Origin: Lunularia cruciata | Lineage: Eukaryota; Streptophyta; Marchantiopsida; Lunulariales; Lunulariaceae | Length of the DNA: 64,000 nucleotides | Assembly: GCA_948567375.1 (NCBI GenBank) | Contig: OX419759.1 | Location: 10,446,744 to 10,510,743 of the forward strand | Direction of reading: 5' to 3' | Shown: one piece after another, positions 50,179 through 61,440 of the stretch | How the letters are laid out: every line of letters begins with the position of its first letter | How positions within the stretch are numbered: position 1 is the stretch's first letter | Position numbers and translations under genes: made by a program | The notes under the pieces: model-generated | What the model saw: only the letters and a program-made list of their open reading frames with translations | Told to the model about the DNA's origin: nothing | Databases searched by the model: none

Positions 50179-51240
50179 TTCCACAGCGCGACCAAGACCC
50201 AAGGCAAGGCCGATTAAAATCCGCCAATCTGCGGTCCTTCCACCGTCAATCAATCAATAGAAGAGAAATACGATCGCCTTGTGCACGAAGGGACACACTG
50301 TTAAAATCCCTACGAGTAAGTACGCTGAGGACCACAGCAGGCCCCCGAGTAGTAGTCTCGACCACTTGTGCTCCCGTGCCATATCATCAGGACGAAGTGC
50401 GCGGTGCCCTCTCCAGCTCCGGCTCCAGCTTGAAGTCCCGCCCAAAAATCGAGCTTTCCCTCGGTGAAATCGCTTACTGATTGCTCTATAAACTTTTAGG
50501 GTTAACGAAATTCTGACTCCACCCTCCAACTTGTCACATCCACTGCATTACCGGTCATGGAATACGGCAACCGCAAAGAAAACCCCCTGCATATATTTCC
50601 TCATTGCCCTGAGATTGCGATGACGCACATCTCGACGCAACAGTGGATCCCATTCCTCTAACTTTTATTCCCCTGGCGACAACTACCGCTTTCTCGGCCG
50701 TCTCCAGAATCATGCATGAATCCCTTATTCGATGAATTATTGCGCCTCGTGATGGATGTGGGCCACGTCGGACTTTTAACGCGGTCCAGCCAATAAGGTA
50801 GGACTGTACGGTGGGGCCGTACAGTAACTGGAATCCTGCCCATCCCGGGCTGAGACGGTCGTGGATAAGCCTTGAACAATGTCCGTGTACACTTTTATGA
50901 AAAGCCTTTTGCGGAGGGAAGGCAGATCTGGAACACGTTTTCCTGAGTCCGATTTCTAATTCGCGGGGCAGTAGTGTAGGACTTTTTCTTTCTCGGGTTA
51001 CTACTTCGCAGCAGCAGGACTTTTTCTTTCCCGGGTTTACTTTTGTCCGTATGTTCCGTGGCAGATCTACAGTTCTTTTTTCTCTTACATGTAACTTCGA
51101 TTACTTGCAGTGCCCTGCTGAAAGCTACTTGGTTCGCTTTATATGTTAGTCTATATGTTAATATGTCGGGCCCTGAATTTTCATTATTCAATGGTAGTGA
51201 GTGTGCTACCTTGGATGTAGTATCCATATGTCTTGTTGCC
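50179..51240 (-). promoter_or_regulatory. Upstream region of the GPN3 gene
   Basis: A TATA-like element (minus AAATATATGCAGG, about 50588-50600) lies about 415 bp upstream of the start codon. The leader contains a short upstream ATG frame beginning MTGNAVDVTSWRVE and a longer ATG-less open frame (50529-50254). Farther out (about 50975-51045) ggactttttctttc is duplicated. No further gene is supported. Confidence 0.4.
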
Positions 51241-53100
51241 ATTGTGTATATTGAAGGATAATTGCCTAGGACATAATTTAAAATAGTTCACAATATAGCC
51301 CTGTTCCATGCAGTATTTCACAATATAACCCGATTTACGTACATTCACTTCACGATATGACTCGGTTTGAACCAAAATCTACACAAAATTCGGAAGGATT
51401 GGCGTTTACGCGAGCATGATTAAAGCTCAAAGTAGGAAGAAACTCTTAGAGGACATCACTAACTTCATTTTTTATTTTTTTCCCCAATTAGATAGTTGGA
51501 ACATAAGGCAGGGGCTAAATTTGGGTGTTGCCAGAAATCAACATTTCCCAATCTAAATCTGAACGAAGGAGAGGCATCAATCCAAGATAGCTTGGAGTTG
51601 AAAGATCTAGCAAAGAAATTAGTGTGTACTGGCATAGTGGCGAAGAACCAGGTTGATTTCACACAAGCATAGTCATGGTTTGAATGCTTTGCCAAACGGA
51701 ATCATATGGGATCACCTATGAAACAAGAAAAATAGATTCTAGGGGTTCATGTACTCTCCGGACGAAGCAAAGAGGATAGTCTTAGATAAAAGCAAAACCA
51801 TTCTATTATCCAATAACCAAAGAAAAACATAGTGAACAAAAATATTAAAGTGAAACAGCCACAGTGCGCATCTTCCTTGCTTATTGTCTTTGCAGCGGTT
51901 ACACCTTGCTGCACATCTTTATTAGTTGTTTATATACTCCCCTTGGCAATGAAGCGGGTTAGAGAAGAAAATGAGACTCGGAATTTGGAAAACGCTAAAC
52001 GTGTGGAGGTTTGCATCTGAAAGGTAAATATGTCAAAATAGGACGGGCGCACATTAGGTGCAGGAGTCTTTTCGCATGTGCAATTTAACGGTGACTCTCT
52101 TGTTTGACTCTCTTGTGTTGCAAAATTTTGTTAAAATAGGGTCACATTGTGAAATTGCTCTTAAAAATATAATGCCAACGATGATAAAGAAGAATAGATA
52201 TTTCAGTGCTAAGAGGTCAGAAATAGCTTTACCATTTCTGCACACAAAGATAGAATAGGCACATTGTGTGTGTTGTAAAGCCATTTTTAGCGTTCTGCAC
52301 CCTATAAAGCCAAAGAAGCACATAATGTCTTCTTCTAAATAATAATTACCTATGTATCATTATAAACATAACGTCTATGATGAGAAAGGAGAATAGATAT
52401 TTCAATTGGAAAGAAAAAAAATATTATATATAATGTGAGTAAAGCAAATTTGATGACACTAGTTAAAAGCAGATTTGTATTTACTCTAATATGATCAAAT
52501 AACAATAATGAATATTGTAATTCTCCTAATATGCATACGATTCAGTTTTGGAAGGGTGATAAGTGATTACCCATGCTCTTGGGTAGATGGTGAATGGGAT
52601 AACAATAATTAAGATCTCCAAGTATAAGGGTATGTAACTATGTCACTACTTTATTTTTTAAGAGAGAGAAAGGCAATCACATAGAAAACACAAAGGATGG
52701 GAAGACACCATCAAGCCATAAAAGGGCTAAGACAAAAGAGGTAAAATGGGGCTAAGCTCCAATATTATCAATATGAGAAATTTGCACTATTGCACCTAAG
52801 ATACTTAGCTATGCAAGTTTGAAGGTCTACAAATTATTGGAGCATCCCAAGAAGCATCACCTAGTGTTATTGCTCTCTTATGGATTGCACAAGCCAATGC
52901 GTTTTGTAGAGCAATGGATACATGTCTAAAATATGCTATGAAGTATGAGAGTGGTACTCCTAACATCTAATATGATAACCTCTTCTGCACTCCTAAAAAT
53001 GTGTCAAAGGTAGTGTTCATAGCTCCATATGACTCCAAGGTAGAGGAAAAAAGAGGTGACCTTGTTGTATACTCTTGTACTTGGAGACCTTGCGTGCTGC
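51241..53100. other. AT-rich spacer between gene island and repeat block
   Basis: Only short unrecognised frames. About 52690-52770 contains gggaagacaccatcaagcc, a diverged copy of a word at about 34525, so decayed repeats begin here. Confidence 0.45.
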
Positions 53101-53109
53101 TACTCTTGT

Positions 53110-53114
<5 letters not shown>

Positions 53115-53172
<58 letters not shown>
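53115..53172. repeat. (AT)29 microsatellite
   Basis: 58 bp of uninterrupted AT dinucleotide inside a family E repeat copy. Other copies have only a few TA units at the equivalent place (tgtgtatatacattgctacac near 63705). Confidence 0.97.
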
Positions 53173-53174
<2 letters not shown>

Positions 53175-53671
53175 CTACACAACATACATAGCTGTCAACA
53201 TCATACACTATAGAAGCTAAACTCACACATAAGTCATACATGAACTCTAAAGTGTCACAATAATCAATTCACTCTTCCACTTGAATCACACTCAAATTGG
53301 ATTTTGAACTTGATCTTCCATTCAACAATCTACCAACAATCAAGCATTGATTACAATCAAATCAATGGGTGTGATTTGATTGTAATCACTCATTGGCCTT
53401 CATTTGACTATGAAAATAGTGCAAGTGATGGTAGGTCCCACCATGTGATTAGTAGCCCTAACATGAAATCTGGCAGCCATCAAGTAGTCCATGAGCAACT
53501 CCAAAATAATCATGATTGACAACATTAACACTCCAACATCCAAGCAAACAGCTTTGGTGCTATATATATCATGATAGTTGTCATGCATTTATACATCACT
53601 GCACAACATACATCATTGTCAACATAGAAGCACAACTCATACATAAGTCATACATGCCACAATTGTCTCCC
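53173..53671 (-). repeat. Family E LTR pieces
   Basis: 53173-53400 (ttgctacacaacatacatag ... aagtcatacatgaa) and 53575-53671 (cacaacatacatcattgtc ... cataagtcatacatgcca) are two copies of the same LTR start. A 17-bp perfect inverted repeat with a 7-nt loop occupies 53348-53388. On the minus strand an LTR would start TGTGGCATGTATGAC at about 53671, next to the integrase fragment, so this may be its 3' LTR. Confidence 0.55.
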
Positions 53672-54853
53672 TAGTTGGCAGTTAGGTCCCTCTAACTCCA
53701 AATAGTCATCTATTCCAAGTATGTGATATGCCCTATCGTGTGCAAGATCAGGAGTCCAAGTGATATCAAGCCCCATCATTAATCTCTTGTTTGCAATCTA
53801 TACCCCATAAAAGATGAATTAGCTATAGGTCAAGTATATCTAGGACATAACAATTATCCTTGAGGAACCACCATGGGGGAGGGTCAAACATAACATATGC
53901 CATCCTCTTGAACTACTATCACACACCAACATAGTAGCAACTCCACTAGAAGAACCACATAACATACACTACAAGTCTGCATGTACAAGTGCCAAGCTTG
54001 GGTTCATAGTGCCATGAATGTTTGGGAGGTGGCATGGTACACAATTGGAAACATGATATTTCCAAACAACTCCATCATGTCCTTCTAACATGAAGACTCA
54101 AAACCTAATGAACTCTTAAGATATTGCAGCCTATAATAACATCAAGTATCTACTGTGCAGTCTCTTGTAGATATACAATAGGATCAAAGGTCATTTGGAT
54201 GAAATTGAAGAATTGAGGGTATATAGCATCATCCTCAAATAGTAGCATAGCATAAGGTATCCTTGTGTTGAGAATTGCTATGTTCTCAAAGGCCATTGAC
54301 ATCACTCTCCAAAAGATGTCTACCCATTGAGAACATGTATTCACCCATATATTTGGATCATCCAAGTCTAAAACTACAATAGTATCACAATGAATGGCTA
54401 TAGGTAAATTTGAATCTTGTCCATAAAGTACAAAGTAAGGAGAGAAGGATACTAAGGAGGCTTGTTGGCTAAATTAATAGCCCATGGCCGACCAAGGTAA
54501 TTGGAGATCCCAATCTCCCAAATGACCAAATGGTAAATATGGTTTGTAGAGGCAAACCATATTTATGCAATCCTCTCTTCACCATCTGAACCACTCTCTC
54601 TACTAATCCATCTACCTCAAGGTGATCTCAATAAGTAGTATGATGATCATCAGATCCTTGCCACACAAGACCTGAAACTATCCCAAAAATGTTGTACTCT
54701 GAACAATCAAAACCTTAGCTAGTGCACCAAAATGACTAAAAACCTGATCCAGGAATGTGTAAGTAGTCCTTTCACTACACTTGTCAAGAAGAGACACCAA
54801 CTCAATCCACTTGGCAAAGTGCTCTACCATAACCAAAACATACCGATGATATC
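53672..54853 (-). mobile_element. Gypsy integrase C-terminal fragment, second lineage, PHD-like tail
   Basis: Minus-strand pieces: integrase core YVLVMVEHFAKWIELVSLLD at about 54845-54780; DWDLQLPWSAMGY and FSPYFVLYGQDSNLP near 54500-54400; LDLDDPNIWVN and a pre-LTR domain (54365-54150). A degenerate Cys/Trp-rich tail near 54010-53860 resembles the PHD-finger end known from one plant gypsy lineage. Many stops. The N-terminal half of pol is missing because a family A LTR starts at 54854. The plus-strand insert at 8381-8896 is from the same or a related lineage. Confidence 0.7.
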
Positions 54854-55407
54854 TGCAATCTTTCAAGGATATGAGACCTTAAGAGAAACACAAGAGAAGA
54901 AACATAAAGCTTCACACTCAATACTTAGATACCTCAAAGGAGCACCTTGTCTTTATTATATAGCAAAGAAGATTCCCTCAAAGGAAGCTCCATCCTTGGA
55001 TCAAATACATGAATTGGTGACATGGCAATGAGCTTTATCCTTAGATTAGTTGCATGCATGCGTGACATATCAATTTTGGTCCTATCTGGTTGGTCAAACA
55101 AGCTTGACTAGAGGGAATCTTTATGGAATATCCCTATAGGAATCTTATAATCATGTGGGTGAGGTACCATTGGAAAGCTCTTGATGAAAAAAATTGGGAA
55201 ATTTTACATATTTTCAAGGCCTAATTCATTCGTTTAGGCTTCCGATATTGGCTCTAAAGTTTTCAAACTATTTTTGACTCCTACCCTATTAGTAGAAGTA
55301 CTCTTTTGGTGATACCTTTATACTTAGTCCATTATCTAGAACATCTTTCCATATATTACCAAGCCAATTTTCATCTTTGGATAATATGTCTATCTATTGG
55401 TATTACA
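54854..55407 (-). repeat. Family A LTR inserted at a gypsy/LTR junction
   Basis: Complete LTR of about 554 bp (plus-strand tgcaatctttcaagg ... attggtattaca). Left flank is the integrase fragment, right flank is a second, truncated family A LTR. No target-site duplication is visible (atatc vs tttct). Confidence 0.75.
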
Positions 55408-55561
55408 TTTCTAAGCTATTTTTTGCTCTTGCTCTATTAGTAGAAGTACTCTTTTGGTGACACTTCTATCTGATCTACCTTGCCATCATACCTAACATCC
55501 TTCCAAATGTTACCAAGCCAATTTTTATGTAAAGATAATATGTCTAGCTATTGGTATTACA
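55408..55561 (-). repeat. Truncated family A 3' LTR of copy D
   Basis: Contains the last ~154 bp of the LTR (agaagtactcttttggtgac ... attggtattaca) and is followed by the polypurine tract (minus AAAAGGAGGAGGTT) and the copy D chromodomain. Confidence 0.8.
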
Positions 55562-58500
55562 AACCTCCTCCTTTTAAGATGCAACATCCTTGTTGCAAAG
55601 CTGTTGCTCAAAAGATTTCACTAACATTGGTGCATTGGTCAAGTTGGCTATTGGATCCCATGTTGCCTCATATAGTGGGTACACTTTCCAATATACAAGG
55701 TATTCCACACATGGATGGTGAGTACCATGGATGCATTTTTGGAGCATGCGTTTGATTTCATATTCCTCCGTGTCATCAATGAGTGTTGGACAAGGTTGAA
55801 TTTCTTGTATGGAAAAAAATTGGAATTGGTAGGGTGCATATCTACATAGTAAGGAAACATGAAAGACTAGATGGATCTTCATGTGTCATGGTAGCTCACG
55901 GTGATAGGCCATACGCCAATTCAACAAAGGACGGGAAAAGGCCCAATAAAATAAGGTTTGAGCTTGTAAGGGCCAACTAAAATGAGGTTGGTTGTTGACA
56001 GCCAGACTTGATCCCCAACCTTGAACTCCATGTGCCAACAATGTGCATTTGCATATTATTTCTATCAATTTTGGGTGTTTGGCGTTCTCCACTCCTTGTT
56101 GAATTTTGGAAACAAAAGTGTTGACAACATCCACCTTGGTATCCACCAGGCAGATCTTCATCAAGCTCAAAGGTGTGAAAGGATGCTCTCCATACAAAAG
56201 GAAGAATGGTGTGGCTTGTATGGATGCATTCACTAAATTGTTGTATGAAAATTCTAGCAATGGGAGTAAGGTATCCCATCTTTCTTGCTCCTCTAGGATG
56301 AAGCCTCGGAGAAGGTCTTCAATAGTGCAATTAGCACACTCTGTTTGTCCATCGGTCTATGGATAGTAAGCTATAGACATGGCCAATTTTGATTTGAAGA
56401 AACCAAATATTGTTCTCCAAAAGAAACTAATGAATTGAGTACCTCTATCAATGATAAGCACTCAAGACAATCCATGATGAGAAAAGATTGCATCTAAGTA
56501 CAATTGAGCTAGTTGTGGAGCACTCACGTCCTTGGTGGTAGGATGCACATGAATCATTTTGTTGAGTTGGTCAACAAAGACTATGATGGAGTCAAACCCA
56601 AAGGTGATCTTGGGCAATTTGCAAACTAGATCCATGCTTACCTATTCCCAATGTTGTGTAGGAGTAAGAAAGGGTTGAAAACGTCCTATGGAAGCTTGAT
56701 TAGAAGCTTTATTTTGTTGACAAAGTAAGTAGCTTCAAACATACTCCATCACATTGTTGCTCATCTTGGGCCAATAGTAATGGCATTTGGCTACATCTAA
56801 GGTCTTGTCCACTTCAAGGTGACCTGCAATGGCAGAATCATGACATTCCATTAGGATGGTGGTCCTAATGTCCGTTTCATCTGGATCTATAACTTGCCAT
56901 AATGAAAAGCGAGTCCTTGGGTACTAGTGATGCCTTTGGATGATTGAGCTCCTATAATCTATGGGTCAGTTTTTGTAGCAGTAAGAATCCTTGGCAAAAT
57001 TTTAGGGTTCATCTTGACCTCTACCACCAGATTTTTTTCCATAAGCATTTGGGTAAATGCATCTACAAGTTGCTTCTTGCCTTCCACATATCGTCATGTT
57101 GAACCTTTACCTCCACTCTGCCCACCAAATTTGTCAATGAGATAGATCTTTCTATATCTCAAGGTAGACTAGAGGTTTGTAATCTTTCTCCACTATGAAT
57201 GCCTTCTTGCCAAGATATTGCTTTCAATGCTTGGTTGCAAGGACAATGGCCAACTCTTCTCATTTGATGGTGTGATAGTTACATTTTTCCAGTAAAAAAT
57301 TTTGAGAGACATATATAACTAAGTGTCATCCGTCATGCCACTCTTGTTGTAGAACTGCTCTTATTGCTATGCTTGATGTATCTACAGCCAAATTGATGTA
57401 TTACTCTAAGGACAAGAGAACTCCACAAGAGAGAAAGCGCAAGTTTCACACCCAATACTTTGATGCTCCCAAAGGAGCACCTGCTCTTTATTATAGAACA
57501 AAGAGGACCCATTCCAAAGAGGTTCCATCCTTGGATCAGATATATGGATTGGTGATATGTCAGTGAGCTCCACCCTTAGATTAGTTGCATAGATTGGTGA
57601 CATGTCAATGCTAGTCCTATCTAGTTGGTCAAATAGGTTTGATCAAAGAGAATCTTTAGGGAATATTATTGTAAGAAGCTCAAAATCACATGGGTGAAGT
57701 ACCATCGGAAAGCTCTCACTAAGATGAATCATGGGAGAAGAAGGAAAGCCTTTTTCCCCAAAGGGAGGAACTTATTTCCATTTTCAAGGCCTAATTCATT
57801 TGTTTAGGCTTCTAAAATAAGCTCTAAAGTTTAGGCTATTTTTTACTTCTACCCTATTAGTAGAAGTACTCTTTTGGTGATGCCTCTATCTGATCTAGTT
57901 AGCCCATCCTACAAAAAATCCTTCTAGATATTACCAAGCCAATTTTCATCTCTAGAATCTATCTAACTATTGGTATTACACTTGATTTGACATTTTTGAT
58001 CATACCATATCAAGATTAGTGTCTTTAATAATGCATCTTCTATTTCCTGAAAGTCCAATTCTTGTTTGATTCCCTACATCCACTTCTTCTCCTTGACAAG
58101 TAATGCTATTAGATGATGTGCAACCTTGGGGAAGTCCTCGATAAATTGATGATAAATACCTCATCAATTCCAAGAAACTCTTGAGTTGAGTCTTATCTTT
58201 TGAAGTGATCCATTTCCAAATAACCTCTATTTTATCCCATTAACACTTGGATATCTTTTTTACTTATTTTATGCCCCAAGTAGTCTACTTTAGACTTGCC
58301 AAAATTTGACTTTGAGATTTTGGCATATAATTGATTTTGTCATAGAATCTGGAGGAATTCTTGTAGATGTTGCTTGTGTTCCATCCTTGTCCTATTGTAG
58401 ACAAGGATGTCATCTAGGAAAATGATAAAAAATTTATCCAAGTGTGGATGAAATATGTCATTCATCAAACTCATGAAAGTGGTTGGTGCGTTGGTGAGGC

Positions 58501-60840
58501 CAAACGGCATCACCCGGTACTCAAAGTGACCATACCTTATTCAAAAGGCCATTCTATGGATGTCTTCCTCCGCAATTTGGATTTGGTTGTAATTTCTTTG
58601 TAGGTCAAGTTTGGTGAAGTGTTTTTCCCCATTAATTTGATCAAATAGGTCATCCATATGGAGTAAGGGGTATTTTTTCTTCATTGTTTGTTGATTTAGG
58701 CCCTAATAGTAAATACACATGTGCATTATATTATCTTTTTTCTTCAAAAACAAGACATGAGCTCCAAATAGTGATACATTGGGTTGGATCACCCTTTCTA
58801 CATCACACCCTTAATTTGACCCTTGCACTCCTCCAACTCATGAGGTGATAGATGATATGGGGCCTTACAAGGAGGTGTTTTCCAAGGAATTATCTTGATT
58901 TTATGATCTACTCTCCTTTTTGGTAGTAATCTTGAGGGTAGGTCATAGGGGAAGACATCTTAAAACTCATTGACCACATCTTTCAATTTCTTAGGAACTT
59001 GTCCATTGAGTTGTGCACTTTGGACTTCTCTTATTAAGCCTTTGAAAAATATGTTTGTCTTACAAAACATTGTTGTCTTTATGACATAGAGGGGTAATTA
59101 TTGCTTGTGTGCTCTCTCTTTAATCCTAATGATCTTCCATTGTGGAGTTTCACTAATTTCTTCCTCTAATTGACCATGGAGTTGTAGTGCTTGGTCCACA
59201 ACATACCTAAGATTGCATCATAATGAGCTAATCGTATCACTTGTTACTCAATTGCTTCATGATACTCTCCCTATAAAGAGTGATATCTTTTTAGGTAACG
59301 CCTCAATCCTCTTTGTCTGCTCATTAGTTAATTCTACTTCTTCATTCTCATCCTTCTCTAGATCCATCTCCAACCTTATTGTAACAGAGTGAGACAAGAA
59401 ATTCTTTATTGCTCTAGGGTCTATCAATACTTTCACCTAATTGTCTTCTAGGACTTCATTTACAACAATCAATTGTGAATTTGTCTTCCTTAAACTTTGT
59501 GCACTTGCACTCTTCTTTCCCCCACTTTTTTGCTTCTCCATTGAGCTAGTAAGGCCAAAAGGTACATTTACTAGCAATCTTTTTTTTCCGATGTGATTTC
59601 TTCATCCTCTTCTTCAATTTGTATCTCCATGTTGTTCAAAGATCACTTGTATGGAAGCCAATGGCCTCTAGGAAATAGAGTATGTTAATTGAAAACTAGG
59701 TGCCCAACTTGGCCGCAATTGTAAACAATAACATTGTTCTGCTCAAGTCTCTTCTCCTCATGGGATCCTATCTCTCCTTTCTTTGACCCGTCTTTGTTTT
59801 CCTTGGAGCGGTTGTGCTCCTTGTTCTCAAAACCAAATGTAATCCAATTCCATAAGAATTGATCCACCAAAGTATTGTGTTTCAGTCCAATAATATTGAG
59901 TCAAGACTACCTCTTCACCTCTTCCAAGCGCCTCTACTATTCTTTGAGCATAAGCAATAGCTTCAAAAATAGTGCAAGGATTTTATACCATTATTTCTTG
60001 GCAAATTTGCTCTTTTAACCCTTGTTTGAAATTGTCCAGAGCTTTTGCATGACTCATATTGGTTATTACAACTTGCATATCAAGAAATTCCTCCACATAC
60101 TCTTGTACAGTATTCTTTTGCCTCAACTCCCATAGTCGGGTTTGGATCATCTGCACAAAATCCATGGGCTAAAAATTATTAAGCATCATTTCTTGCATTG
60201 TTGTCCAAATGACCTCTCTTCCTTTTGCCAACATTGATCATTCTTAAGTATCATACCATGCATGGGCTTTATCAATCAACTACCTACATGCAAACATGCT
60301 TACATAATGAATAGTGATCTCAATTTTGAATAATAGAAGTATAATTCATTTGTGAAATCCATATTTCCCCTACTGCCATGAAATGTTATTCCTTGTAAGG
60401 CTTGATATTGCATGTCCTCTTCATCCATAGTAACAATGTGGCTTCATTGTTGACCAGTGTTGGTGTCATTGGCATGAGTGACTCTCCAAGTACTTAAGTA
60501 GGTGGTATTAGGTTTTGGGACGGTTCTCCTTCTTGCATTGTTTGATTGTTCTTGAAGGTATGTACTTGACTTTGCAATGCCTCCATGGTCATCTTGATCT
60601 CCCAAAACTCATCCAACATCCCTTGCATTCATTGCATCAGATCCTACAATTGTGGATCCATGATTCTTACACACGCACTGCTCAATCTCTACTTCTTATT
60701 TCAATAGAGAGTTAGTATGATCACTTGGGAGGGGGTACGGACTATTGAGACTACCATTGGGACTTCAAAGGCTATCACTTGTTGATAATATTTCTCATTG
60801 AACTTTCTGACTATGAAATCACTAATTATCACTTTTGGTC
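55562..60840 (-). mobile_element. Ty3/gypsy chromovirus, family A, copy D (decayed)
   Basis: Minus-strand order: gag (about 60670-59880; FVQMIQTRLWELRQKNTVQE), half a zinc knuckle (NCGQVGHL, with the first and last Cys lost, about 59740-59690), protease-like segment (VLIDPRAIKNFLSHS, about 59440-59390), RT (about 58900-58200; [24 protein letters not shown]), RNase H (about 58150-56960, split by the solo LTR), integrase (about 56900-55900) and chromodomain (about 55790-55574; YEIKRMLQ, EYLVYWK, EATWDP). It is better kept than copy A but still full of stops. No tRNA-Met primer-binding site could be found at the 5' end near 60840. Confidence 0.85.
57397..57980 (-). repeat. Solo family A LTR inside copy D, with target-site duplication
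   Basis: 584 bp from tgtattactc to tggtattaca. Comparison with copy A (9331-9380) shows it interrupts the RNase H region cleanly. Flanks are attga and cttga, a 5-bp duplication with one mismatch. No internal sequence is present, as after LTR-LTR recombination. Confidence 0.88.
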
Positions 60841-61440
60841 TAACCACACAAGAGAAGAAACACAAAGAGACATAACCACACATGAGAGAAATACAAAGTT
60901 TTACACTCAATACTCTGATGCCCTAAAGGAGCACCTTGTCTTTGCTATATATTAGAGAGGATTCCCTCAAAGGAAGCTCCATCCTTGGATCAGATACATG
61001 GATTGGTGACATTTCAACAAACTCCATCCATAGATTAGTTGCATGGATGGGTGACATGTTGGTTCTTGTCCTATTTGGTTGGTCAAACCAATTTGATTGA
61101 AGGGAATATTTAGAGAATCTTCCTATATGAAGCTTAAAATCACATGGGTAAAGTACTATTGGAAAGCTCTTGATGAGACAAACTACAAAGGAGGAAGGTA
61201 AATCTTCTTCTTTAGAGGAGAGGGAAATATTTTTATTTTTGAGGCCTAATTCATCTATTTAGGTCTCCAAAATTAGCTTTGAAATTTTTAGGGTGTTTTC
61301 AACTCTTGCTTTATTAGTGGAAGTACTCTTTTTGGTGACACCTTTATCTGATTTACCTAGTATATCATACATAACATCCTTCCAAATATTACCAAGCCAA
61401 ATTTCACCTCTATATAATATGTTTAGCTAATGGTATTACA
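60840..61440 (-). repeat. Family A LTR at the 5' end of copy D
   Basis: Ends taatggtattaca at 61440 and carries the family core. The left boundary is uncertain (about 60840): the terminal TGTAATC-like end is not recognisable and the expected primer-binding site is absent. Confidence 0.7.

Noticed and set aside
52967-53241. Open frames encoding long Tyr-Ile repeats
   Set aside because: Translation of the (AT)29 microsatellite in all frames; not coding.
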